DNA of 64,000 nucleotides from contig NZ_AP019632.1 of the NCBI RefSeq assembly GCF_007035645.1, positions 2,728,001 through 2,792,000 on the forward strand. The letters are read 5' to 3'. The DNA comes from Enterobacter asburiae. GTDB lineage: Bacteria; Pseudomonadota; Gammaproteobacteria; Enterobacterales; Enterobacteriaceae. The position numbers and the translations under genes are program-made. Below the pieces are notes generated by a model. It was not told the DNA's origin. It made no database searches and worked only from the letters and a program-made list of their open reading frames with translations. Shown here piece after piece: positions 10,775 through 17,531 of the stretch (position 1 is the stretch's first letter; each line of letters opens with the position of its first letter).

Positions 10775-11962
10775 ATGACTACTGCTATTCGCACCTCAGG
10801 AAAACACGGCGCGCTGTTGATTGCAGGCATCCTGATGATTGCCACTACGCTTCGCGTCACCTTTACCGGCGCAGCTCCGCTGCTCGACACTATTCGTCTT
10901 GATTATGGCTTAAGCACGGCGCAAACCGGTCTGCTGACCACCCTGCCCCTGCTGGCTTTCGCCCTTGTCTCACCCCTCGTCGCAGGCGTTGCCCGACGTA
11001 TCGGCATGGAGCGCAGCCTGTTTGTCGCCCTGCTGCTGATTTGCGCCGGGATTGCACTTCGCTCTCTGCCTTCCGCCGCGCTGCTTTTCATCGGAACCGC
11101 GGTCATCGGCTGCGGAATTGCGCTCGGGAACGTGCTGTTACCCGGATTAATTAAGCGTGACTTCCCGGGCCAGGTAGCCCGACTCACCGGGGCCTATTCC
11201 CTGACAATGGGCGTCTCGGCGGCGTTTGGCTCAGCGATGATTGTTCCCCTGGCGCAGGGTAGCGCGGGCTGGCATAGCGCGCTGCTGATGCTGATGGCGT
11301 TTCCGCTGGTCGCGCTGCTGCTCTGGCTGCCGCAGTGGCGCCAGAAACACGTTGCGACGGTAACGGGCGCTGGCGCGCTGCATAACCGCGCCATCTGGCG
11401 CTCGGCCCTCGCCTGGCAGGTCACGCTCTTTTTGGGGATTAACTCGCTGATTTACTACGTCATCATCGGCTGGCTGCCGGCGATATTGCTCAGCCACGGC
11501 TACAGCGAAGCGCAGGCCGGCTCGGTGCACGGACTGTTGCAGCTGGCCACGGCCGTGCCGGGGCTTGCCGTTCCGCTGATCCTCCACCGTCTGAAAGACC
11601 AGCGGGGGATCGCCGGCGCGGTGGCGCTGATGTGCGCGGTAAGCGCGGCGGGGCTATGGTTTATGCCTGACATGGCGGTGATGTGGACGCTGGTGTTTGG
11701 CTTTGGCTCTGGAGCAACGATGATCCTCGGCCTGACGTTCATCGGTCTGCGCGCCAGCTCCGCGCACCAGGCTGCGGCGCTGTCCGGCATGGCGCAGTCG
11801 ATTGGCTATCTGCTCGCCGCCTGCGGCCCTCCGCTGATGGGGAAAATTCACGATAGCGCGGGAAATTGGCAAATCCCGCTTCTGGGCTGCGCTCTGGCCG
11901 CCGTGATAATGGCACTCTGCGGCGTGCTTGCCGGGCGAGACCGGGAGATCGCGCCCCGTTAA
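10775..11962 (+). CDS. nimT: MFS exporter NimT (CynX/NimT family)
   Basis: NimT is an inner-membrane major-facilitator transporter of the cyanate-permease-like CynX/NimT family; in E. coli its derepression exports 2-nitroimidazole. The 395 residues form twelve predicted membrane helices. They carry the family N-terminal segment ATTLRVTFTGAAPLLDTI and a loop-2-type motif at AGVARRIGMERSLF. It is divergent from its regulator nimR, which explains its likely control. The natural substrate is unknown. Confidence 0.92.
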   Translation: MTTAIRTSGKHGALLIAGILMIATTLRVTFTGAAPLLDTIRLDYGLSTAQTGLLTTLPLLAFALVSPLVAGVARRIGMERSLFVALLLICAGIALRSLPSAALLFIGTAVIGCGIALGNVLLPGLIKRDFPGQVARLTGAYSLTMGVSAAFGSAMIVPLAQGSAGWHSALLMLMAFPLVALLLWLPQWRQKHVATVTGAGALHNRAIWRSALAWQVTLFLGINSLIYYVIIGWLPAILLSHGYSEAQAGSVHGLLQLATAVPGLAVPLILHRLKDQRGIAGAVALMCAVSAAGLWFMPDMAVMWTLVFGFGSGATMILGLTFIGLRASSAHQAAALSGMAQSIGYLLAACGPPLMGKIHDSAGNWQIPLLGCALAAVIMALCGVLAGRDREIAPR

Positions 11963-11969
11963 AGACTGT

Positions 11970-11993
11970 GGCAGACCATCGGGTCTGCCTTTT
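11970..11993 (+). terminator. nimT terminator
   Basis: GGCAGACC-ATCG-GGTCTGCC is followed by TTTT, immediately behind nimT and at the end of the convergent amidotransferase-like gene. Confidence 0.7.
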
Positions 11994-11994
11994 C

Positions 11995-12702
11995 CTACCC
12001 GCGAGCCGCGCGCAGCATCGCCTGCACCAGCACGACCGGACGGCCTTCCAGCGCGGCACGCTCATGCTGGAATAAGGTGATCACGAAGAACGGGTGCGTA
12101 ACCAGTTCTGCGGCGCGAATTTCCCCCTGTTCGTCCCAGCCCGTAACGTGCATGTCACCGCTTTCCAGCGCCTGTGCAAACGCCGGCGACACGCCATAGT
12201 TACAGTGATAGCCCTCTTCAATTTCCGGCTTGCCGTACGCTTTCGCGATCAGCGTATTTTTGCGCAGCTCAATGGCATCGGTTTTTTCCACCAGCGAGCA
12301 GGTCAGCGGCGCAATCACCATGGTGCCTTCGGTATCCGTCTCGGCATGTGCCGCATCGGCCCAGCCCAACACATTGCGGGCATACTCAATCAGCGCGTGC
12401 TGGAATCCGCCGCAGGTGCCCAGGAACGGTACGCCGTTTTCACGCGCGTAGCGCGCGGCGATAAAGGCGGCCTCGGTGTTTTTATAGGGGCTGGCAGGCA
12501 CCAGCCAGATGGCATCGTAGCCCACCAGATCTTCAGGGCTTGTCAGCTCCGTGGTGGCAAGCCAGTCGTAATCGGCGGTGAGGTCAAGGACTGCGGCGGC
12601 GTCGTCAATCGCCAGCGGGATCGCCTGATGCGCAATAACACTGGGATTGTAATCGCCAACCAGCGCAATGCGCAGCGTCGTTTTAACCGGGAGGTGTTCC
12701 AT
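11995..12702 (-). CDS. class I glutamine amidotransferase-like protein (CTP synthase C-terminal-like)
   Basis: A 235-residue cytoplasmic protein resembling the glutaminase half of CTP synthase as a stand-alone domain. The oxyanion and nucleophile region is GVPFLGTCGGFQHALIEY, with the candidate catalytic cysteine at about residue 96. The C-terminal region HPFFVITLFQHERAALEGRP resembles that of CTP synthase, but the usual HPE of active glutaminases reads QHE. The gene is not in E. coli K-12 at this place. A 12-bp inverted repeat covers its Shine-Dalgarno, so expression is probably controlled at translation. No synthase partner is encoded nearby; substrate and activity are unknown. Confidence 0.75.
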   Translation of the reverse strand: MEHLPVKTTLRIALVGDYNPSVIAHQAIPLAIDDAAAVLDLTADYDWLATTELTSPEDLVGYDAIWLVPASPYKNTEAAFIAARYARENGVPFLGTCGGFQHALIEYARNVLGWADAAHAETDTEGTMVIAPLTCSLVEKTDAIELRKNTLIAKAYGKPEIEEGYHCNYGVSPAFAQALESGDMHVTGWDEQGEIRAAELVTHPFFVITLFQHERAALEGRPVVLVQAMLRAARG

Positions 12703-12705
12703 GAA

Positions 12706-12748
12706 AGGTTCCTTATGCCAGAGTATTATCAGATAACATAAGGAACCT
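12706..12748 (-). promoter_or_regulatory. inverted repeat sequestering the ribosome-binding site
   Basis: AGGTTCCTTATG and CATAAGGAACCT form a perfect 12-bp inverted repeat with a 19-base loop, ending three bases before the start codon of the amidotransferase-like gene. In the mRNA the AAGGA Shine-Dalgarno lies inside the downstream arm, so the folded leader would hide it. There is no T-tract, which speaks for translational control or a DNA operator and against termination. Confidence 0.7.
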
Positions 12749-12803
12749 CAGACTACCGATCTTCTGCAATTATCACAATACCTTAAATTGGGAGGGTGGA
12801 ATT

Positions 12804-13148
12804 ATGATTCAATGCAAACGCGTATACGAGCAGGCTGGTCCGGACGACGGCTATCGGGTACTGGTGGACAAACTGTGGCCGCGCGGGGTTAAAAAGACGG
12901 ACCTCGCGTATGATGAATGGTGTAAAACGCTCACGCCCTCGAATGAATTACGCAAGGCCTTTCATAGCGAAACCATTGATTTCGCCGCCTTCAGTAAAGC
13001 CTATAGGGAAGAGCTGGCGCAGCATGCTGACGAGGGAATGCGTCTGGCGACGCTGGCGAACAGGCAGACCGTCACCCTGCTCTACGCTGCCAAAGACACG
13101 AAGCAAAATCACGCCCTGGTATTAGCCGACTGGCTGCGCCATCTCTGA
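12804..13148 (+). CDS. yeaO: YeaO, DUF488 family protein
   Basis: A 114-residue cytoplasmic protein of the DUF488 family, matching E. coli YeaO in length and sequence. Recognisable segments are IQCKRVYEQAGPDDGYRVLVDKLWPRGV, the LTPSNELRKAFHSE block and LLYAAKDTKQNHALVLADWL. AGGGTGG lies a few bases before the ATG. Function is unknown. It meets the convergent gene on the other strand with no base between the two stop codons. Confidence 0.9.
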   Translation: MIQCKRVYEQAGPDDGYRVLVDKLWPRGVKKTDLAYDEWCKTLTPSNELRKAFHSETIDFAAFSKAYREELAQHADEGMRLATLANRQTVTLLYAAKDTKQNHALVLADWLRHL

Positions 13149-13454
13149 TCAGCCGATCGCCAGCTCATTGAGGATTTGCGGCGCTTCATCGGGAGTGAGC
13201 GGCATCAGATGTTCGGCTCGGACAAAGGCAAAGCCGTGCTGATTGTCAAAGGCGTAAACATCGCCAGTCACCAGCCAAAGCGCGCGATCGGCGGTAGCGG
13301 GTAATTGCGTCATCACGCCGTTGACCGGGTTAACGAAACGCAGGCCAGGCTGACACAGGCCAAACAGCTCAACAGATTTACCAATATTTCGACGGCCTGA
13401 CGCCGTGCGGGCACCGATGATCATCGCCATGCTGCCCGGTTTAAGCTGAAACAT
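13149..13454 (-). CDS. hypothetical protein, 101 residues
   Basis: I do not recognise this gene. The 101 residues (starting MFQLKPGSMAMIIGARTASGRRNIGKSVEL) have no signal peptide or membrane segment. The N-terminal part, rich in glycine and short strands (GSMAMIIGARTASG, LRFVNPVNGVMTQL), would fit a small SH3-like beta-barrel, but this is only a guess. GAGAG lies about five bases before the ATG. The sequence keeps normal codon use and no stop over its length, and it fills the space between yeaO and yoaF exactly. Its 3' end abuts the yeaO stop codon. Confidence 0.65.
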   Translation of the reverse strand: MFQLKPGSMAMIIGARTASGRRNIGKSVELFGLCQPGLRFVNPVNGVMTQLPATADRALWLVTGDVYAFDNQHGFAFVRAEHLMPLTPDEAPQILNELAIG

Positions 13455-13534
13455 ACTTCTCTCACGGTAACGATAGCCAGGGACTGACTAAGAATAATCC
13501 TAAAGAGAAGTGTATCGCAGGCAATATACGTCTG

Positions 13535-13789
13535 TCACCTGGTGGGTTGCGGACGATCGCGACGGTAGAGCGTCCATTCATCAATCACTTCGCCCCCCGG
13601 TAGTTTGCACTCCGTGCGTACGCCCTGCGGGCTTTGAACCGGGATCTGTTCCCCGCCTTTCTCCAGGCAGTACACGGAGGCCGGGTTCGCCATACCGATA
13701 GCGTGCGGTGGTTTCGGGGCATCGGGTGGGGTTGTTTTCGCGGTGCAGGCAGCCAGGGGAAGCGCCAGCGCCAGAAGCAGAAATCTCAT
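13535..13789 (-). CDS. yoaF: YoaF, DUF333 lipoprotein
   Basis: An 84-residue predicted lipoprotein. The signal peptide MRFLLLALALPLAAC ends in the lipobox LAAC, with the lipidated cysteine at residue 15. The rest is a DUF333 domain, shown by IGMANPASVYCLEKGG and the segment TECKLPGGEVIDEWTLYRRD. This matches E. coli YoaF in length and position. The frame is open 28 codons upstream, but the ATG at 13789, with AAGGA about seven bases before it, gives a proper signal peptide and is preferred. Residue 16 is threonine, not aspartate, which predicts outer-membrane sorting. Function unknown. Confidence 0.9.
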   Translation of the reverse strand: MRFLLLALALPLAACTAKTTPPDAPKPPHAIGMANPASVYCLEKGGEQIPVQSPQGVRTECKLPGGEVIDEWTLYRRDRPQPTR

Positions 13790-13883
13790 CTCATTGATCC
13801 TTGTGACATCATGACAGTCTAAGGTTAACGGGTCATCGCCCCTTTCTCCATGATTTCTCCATTTTAACTGCACTTTTCAACAC

Positions 13884-13971
13884 TATAGTGTGGCATGTTC
13901 TCGATATGACCAGAGAACATCATTCCGTAATCAAGATGTCTTTGCCCCGGTCTCAACAACGGGGCTTTTTT
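13884..13971 (+). ncRNA. candidate small RNA upstream of dgcP
   Basis: In the yoaF-dgcP gap a TATAGT -10 box (13884-13889) is followed at once by an 8-bp hairpin, ATGTTCTC (13895-13902) and GAGAACAT (13913-13920). A linker of about 23 bases follows, then a rho-independent terminator: GCCCCG (13944-13949), CGGGGC (13960-13965) and six T's. No open frame lies between the promoter and the terminator. The layout (5' hairpin, single-stranded linker, GC-rich hairpin with U-tail) is that of an Hfq-dependent sRNA of about 75 bases starting near 13896. The -35 is poor. It matches no sRNA I remember. Confidence 0.5.
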
Positions 13972-14097
13972 CTCTGCTGCTGCCCTCTCCCTGCATATAT
14001 TAAATTTTTTATATTCATGTTTTACTATGCCTGAAGTCTAAAAATTCAGCATAACATGCAGATGCAGACGTCTTCTGCCTGGGAGTCATTCTACGTC

Positions 14098-15126
14098 ATG
14101 TCGGATATTATCCTTGCCCGTGTTTCAGAAACCCTCGCCACTGAACAATCTCTTGAAGGTCTCGTTCGCCAGCTGCTGGAGATGCTGGAGATTGTGACTG
14201 ACATGGAGTCGACTTACCTCACCAAGGTAGATATCGAAGCCCGACTGCAGCATATCCTCTACGCCCGCAACAGCAAGCAGATGACAATTCCTGAGGGGCT
14301 GAGCGTCCCATGGGAGGAAACACTGTGCAAGCGCGCGCTGGATAGCGACACCGTATTCAGCAACGACGTTCCCGAACGCTGGCCGGAGTGCGAGGCGGCG
14401 AAAGCGCTCGGCATTACGACCTACATGAGTATTCCTGTCCATCTTGCGGATGGTTCATTCTACGGAACGCTTTGTGCCACCAGCACGGCCAGAAAGCCGC
14501 TTAGCGAGCGCGGTGAACAGGTCCTGAAGTTATTCGCCGGTCTGATTGCCCAGTCCATTCAGAAAGAGTCGCTGGTAAACCAGCTTCGCGAAGCCAACGC
14601 AGCCCTCATCGCGTACTCTTACACGGATGCCCTTACCGGTTTACCCAACCGTCGCGCCATTTTTGAAGATTTGACCACGCTGTTTTCCCTGGCGCGTCAC
14701 CTTAAACGTAACACCGTCATCGCGTTCATCGATCTGGATGATTTCAAGCTGATTAACGATCGCTACGGCCACGAGGCTGGCGACCAGTTCCTGATTGAAG
14801 TGGGCAAGCGTCTGACGGAAGAAAAACAGCAGGACGATATCATTGGCCGGCTGGGCGGCGATGAGTTTCTGGTGGCGTCGTTGAGCACATCCCACAGCGA
14901 AGGAGATAACGCGCAGGTCACGCTGCTCAAAACGCGTCTCAGCGCCTGTATTGCCGGGGAATACTGGCTGGGTAACGTCAACCTCATTTACCCCGGAGCC
15001 AGCGTCGGCGTTATCGAAGTGGACCCTCAGATAACCGATCCGGACAGCGCATTACGCGACGCAGATGTCGCGATGTATCAGGATAAGAAAGGAAAAAGCA
15101 AAACACGCTTTCTCACTATCGATTAA
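14098..15126 (+). CDS. dgcP: diguanylate cyclase DgcP (GAF-GGDEF)
   Basis: DgcP makes cyclic-di-GMP from GTP. The 342 residues comprise an N-terminal GAF sensory domain (about 15-160) and a C-terminal GGDEF domain (about 175-342), with no membrane segment. The active-site motif RLGGDEF is intact at residues 253-257. No RxxD inhibitory I-site is present five residues before it, so product feedback is probably absent. The frame is open 14 codons further upstream, but the ATG at 14098 gives the E. coli YeaP start (MSDxIxARVS) and has GGGAG about 12 bases upstream. It lies downstream of the candidate sRNA and ahead of yoaK-yoaJ. Confidence 0.93.
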   Translation: MSDIILARVSETLATEQSLEGLVRQLLEMLEIVTDMESTYLTKVDIEARLQHILYARNSKQMTIPEGLSVPWEETLCKRALDSDTVFSNDVPERWPECEAAKALGITTYMSIPVHLADGSFYGTLCATSTARKPLSERGEQVLKLFAGLIAQSIQKESLVNQLREANAALIAYSYTDALTGLPNRRAIFEDLTTLFSLARHLKRNTVIAFIDLDDFKLINDRYGHEAGDQFLIEVGKRLTEEKQQDDIIGRLGGDEFLVASLSTSHSEGDNAQVTLLKTRLSACIAGEYWLGNVNLIYPGASVGVIEVDPQITDPDSALRDADVAMYQDKKGKSKTRFLTID

Positions 15127-15171
15127 CCCCGTACACTCTACGGCGTTACAAAAACCGAAACAGGTGATGAT

Positions 15172-15270
15172 ATGAGAATAGGGATCCTCTTCCCGGTCGT
15201 TATTTTTATAACGGCGGTGATTTTTTTAGCATGGTTTTTTGTCGGTGGTTACGCGGCGCCTGGGGCATAA
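15172..15270 (+). CDS. yoaK: YoaK, 32-residue membrane protein
   Basis: A 32-residue protein (MRIGILFPVVIFITAVIF... ending YAAPGA) with a single transmembrane helix. It is nearly identical to E. coli YoaK and in the same place behind dgcP. AGGTGAT lies about four bases before the ATG. Its stop codon is followed without a gap by the ATG of yoaJ, so the two are translationally coupled. Expression and membrane location of the E. coli protein have been shown; its role is unknown. Confidence 0.88.
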   Translation: MRIGILFPVVIFITAVIFLAWFFVGGYAAPGA

Positions 15271-15345
15271 ATGAGAAAAACGACCCTCGTTATGCTGATC
15301 GTTGCCATCGCGGCATTTGCCGGCACGCAGCTTGGCTGGTGGTAA
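15271..15345 (+). CDS. yoaJ: YoaJ, 24-residue membrane protein
   Basis: One of the shortest known enterobacterial proteins: 24 residues, MRKTTLVMLIVAIAAFAG ending TQLGWW. It has one hydrophobic helix and the conserved C-terminal GWW of E. coli YoaJ. It starts directly at the base after the yoaK stop (TAAATG) and has no separate ribosome site, which implies coupling to yoaK. A terminator follows 12 bases after the stop. Function unknown. Confidence 0.85.
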   Translation: MRKTTLVMLIVAIAAFAGTQLGWW

Positions 15346-15357
15346 ACGCCACTACGT

Positions 15358-15386
15358 AAAAAGGCCGCCATCTGGCAGCCTTTTTT
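15358..15386. terminator. terminator, yoaKJ / yeaQ
   Basis: AAAGGC-C-GCC / GGC-A-GCCTTT, with one internal mismatch, A's before and T's after, lies between convergent yoaJ and yeaQ and can serve both. Confidence 0.7.
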
Positions 15387-15400
15387 AACGCTTGTAAGCC

Positions 15401-15649
15401 TTAGCTTTTGATTTTTCTGTAGATAAACAGAACAACCAGCGCACCAATCACCGCGACAGCGAAACTGCCGAAGTTAAAGCCATCGACTTTGCCAAAACCG
15501 AACAGCGTACTGATCCAGCCGCCGACTACCGCGCCGATAATACCCAGTATTACGGTGACGATAAACCCACCGCCATCTTTGCCCGGCATGATCCACTTCG
15601 CCAGAATACCCGCAATAAGCCCAAAGATAATCCAGGATAAAATTCCCAT
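15401..15649 (-). CDS. yeaQ: YeaQ, GlsB/YeaQ/YmgE family membrane protein
   Basis: An 82-residue inner-membrane protein with three hydrophobic segments: ILSWIIFGLIAGILAKWIMPG, the glycine-zipper-like FIVTVILGIIGAVVGGWI, and FAVAVIGALVVLFIYRKI. It belongs to the transglycosylase-associated (GlsB) family and matches E. coli YeaQ in full. GGAAAG lies before the ATG. A perfect CRP site lies 79 bases upstream. The role is unknown; relatives respond to RpoS and envelope stress. Confidence 0.92.
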   Translation of the reverse strand: MGILSWIIFGLIAGILAKWIMPGKDGGGFIVTVILGIIGAVVGGWISTLFGFGKVDGFNFGSFAVAVIGALVVLFIYRKIKS

Positions 15650-15727
15650 AACTTTCCTCTCTGTATGGTTTTTGTCATTAAATCAACGACACAAAAAAGA
15701 ATAGCACAGGATTTCAGAAAGGAAATT

Positions 15728-15743
15728 TGTGATAAGCATCACA
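15728..15743. promoter_or_regulatory. CRP binding site
   Basis: TGTGATAAGCATCACA is a full-consensus CRP site, centred at 15735.5. It stands between yeaQ (minus strand, 79 bases away) and the candidate sRNA (plus strand) and could activate either. For a plus-strand start near 15797-15799 the centre lies at about -62, the class I position. Confidence 0.75.
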
Positions 15744-15798
15744 ATGAGAGAGTGCGCAATTATTCATCAACAAAAGGGTTCAGCCGCATAAACTGTGG

Positions 15799-15929
15799 GG
15801 TTGCATCTTTTGTTGAGAAAGATTATCTTTCTCAACACTGAATAGTTGAGCGTAACACTCAGGTATTCAGTACGACATTGCTCACATTGCTTCCAGTATT
15901 TCTTGCCCACTCCTGAGTGGGCTTTTTTT
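15799..15929 (+). ncRNA. candidate CRP-controlled small RNA
   Basis: The 284-base gap between yeaQ and the diguanylate cyclase holds no gene but has three well-formed plus-strand hairpins. They are an 11-bp perfect stem at 15811-15837 (TGTTGAGAAAG and its complement, loop ATTAT), a 7+5-bp stem at 15838-15870 (outer arms CTGAATA/TATTCAG), and a terminator at 15905-15929 (GCCCACT/AGTGGGC plus seven T's). The T-run points rightward, so the terminator does not serve the minus-strand cyclase gene. A CATAAA -10 candidate lies at 15787-15792 behind the CRP site. The start near 15799 is inferred. I know no sRNA with this sequence. Confidence 0.55.
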
Positions 15930-15933
15930 CTGT

Positions 15934-17406
15934 TCATACCCCAACAAACGCGTACCGGTTACGTCCTGCGCGTTTTGCCTGGTAGAGCGCCTGGTCAGCG
16001 GCAATAATGATATTCTGCTGGCTGCCCGCGATGTCGACCGCACGCGCGGTAGAGATCCCGACGCTTACCGTCACCCGCCCAAAGGGGCTAAAATCATGCG
16101 CGATTTGCAGGGAAAACACGTTGCGAATGATCGTCTGCGCCAGTCGAAGCGCCTCCTGAATATCCGTATCAGGCAATATCAGCGCAAACTCCTCTCCGCC
16201 GTAGCGCGCCACAATCTGATTATCACGGGTAAGACTCTCCCTGAGACTGTTTCCCAGCAGCGTCAGACACCGGTCCCCTTCCGGATGGCCGTAGTTATCG
16301 TTGTATTTTTTGAAGTAGTCCACGTCCACAATCAGTATCGAAATCGCTGCGTCATGTGCGGCACAAGTCGCGATTTCAGAGAGGATTCTTTCATCAAAAA
16401 TGCGACGGTTGTACAGCCCGGTCAACGCATCCTCGGAAGCGATAATCTTCAGCGCCTTATTATCTCTGGTTTTTCTGGATAAGTCGGAATACAGGAAGTA
16501 TGACGCGACGATAAGTATCGCAGTGAAAACGAAAATGAGCAGCGCCAGCTGAATAGCCTGCTTGCGCCACGGTGCGAGGGCTTCATCAATGCTGACGGCC
16601 ACGGTGGTCACCAGCCCGTAGCGTCGGTTTTTCTCATAGGCGTAAATGCGTTCGATTTTATCAAACCGCGAAACGGAACTGGCTATCCCGGTATTTTGTA
16701 CCTTTAGGTATTTCCTGAAGAGGGGTGAATCAGAAAAAATCGTGCCGACGTAGGTATTTTTAAAGGGGTGACGGACCAGCAGCACGCCGGATTGTGTCGT
16801 TAAGCCAATGACGCCCAGATGACCAATATTAATCTGCCCGTAAAGCGCGAGAAAATTCTCAATACCCAGCGTCACCACCACGACACCGTTAAATGCCCCG
16901 GTGTGGGTTTCAAGGCGACGACTAATGGTAATGACCCATTTGCCATTGGTTCTGCTTACCACGGGCTCACCAATAAAAATCTGCTGATTTTTATTTTCCT
17001 TGTGATAGATAAAAAATGACCTGTCCGATCCTTTGCGTGGGCCTGTAAAAGTTTCATGCAGCGCGGTAAAGATATCGCCCTGAGCGTCGTAAACAACCAC
17101 ATTATTAATCTGGGTAAGAAGATTATCCTGATTATTTATCATCCGCTGAATATTGGTCGCCTGTTGCGGCGTCATGCCATAAATTTCGATTATGTCGGAA
17201 ACGGTAGTAATTAACATTTCGCTTTGGCGCATGATTCCCTCGGTGTAGACATCAAGGGTATGGCTCAGGTTAGCAACGCTGGTATTAATTTGCTGAATTG
17301 ACTGCTGTCTGGACGTGGCAATTTGGACGGCAAGCGACAGCGAGATGATCAATGAGACAATGATGACGGTAATGGTTGTTGTGTAAAAAGTATTTTTCAC
17401 ATGCAC
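15934..17406 (-). CDS. membrane diguanylate cyclase (dCACHE-GGDEF)
   Basis: A sensor enzyme for cyclic-di-GMP synthesis in the inner membrane. One membrane helix near the N-terminus is followed by a ~250-residue periplasmic Cache-type domain, a second helix (ALLIFVFTAILIVASYFLY) and a cytoplasmic GGDEF domain. The active motif RYGGEEF is intact, with GGEEF near residue 403. The inhibitory I-site position reads RDNQ where RxxD is expected, so feedback control may be lost. The frame is open to a TTG at 17448 without a useful ribosome site; the GTG at 17406, with GGTGG eight bases before it, is more likely (490 residues). No E. coli K-12 gene occupies this place. Confidence 0.85.
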   Translation of the reverse strand: MHVKNTFYTTTITVIIVSLIISLSLAVQIATSRQQSIQQINTSVANLSHTLDVYTEGIMRQSEMLITTVSDIIEIYGMTPQQATNIQRMINNQDNLLTQINNVVVYDAQGDIFTALHETFTGPRKGSDRSFFIYHKENKNQQIFIGEPVVSRTNGKWVITISRRLETHTGAFNGVVVVTLGIENFLALYGQINIGHLGVIGLTTQSGVLLVRHPFKNTYVGTIFSDSPLFRKYLKVQNTGIASSVSRFDKIERIYAYEKNRRYGLVTTVAVSIDEALAPWRKQAIQLALLIFVFTAILIVASYFLYSDLSRKTRDNKALKIIASEDALTGLYNRRIFDERILSEIATCAAHDAAISILIVDVDYFKKYNDNYGHPEGDRCLTLLGNSLRESLTRDNQIVARYGGEEFALILPDTDIQEALRLAQTIIRNVFSLQIAHDFSPFGRVTVSVGISTARAVDIAGSQQNIIIAADQALYQAKRAGRNRYAFVGV

Positions 17407-17531
17407 GAGCTTTTCCACCTTATCACGCCTGACATCCCTGGCTGACAACTCTTGTCACTGTAACAAAGCTCGGGATAAGAGGAAAATGAATTGCACTTAA
17501 GCATACAACAGAAGCTCGTCTTTATTTCGTT

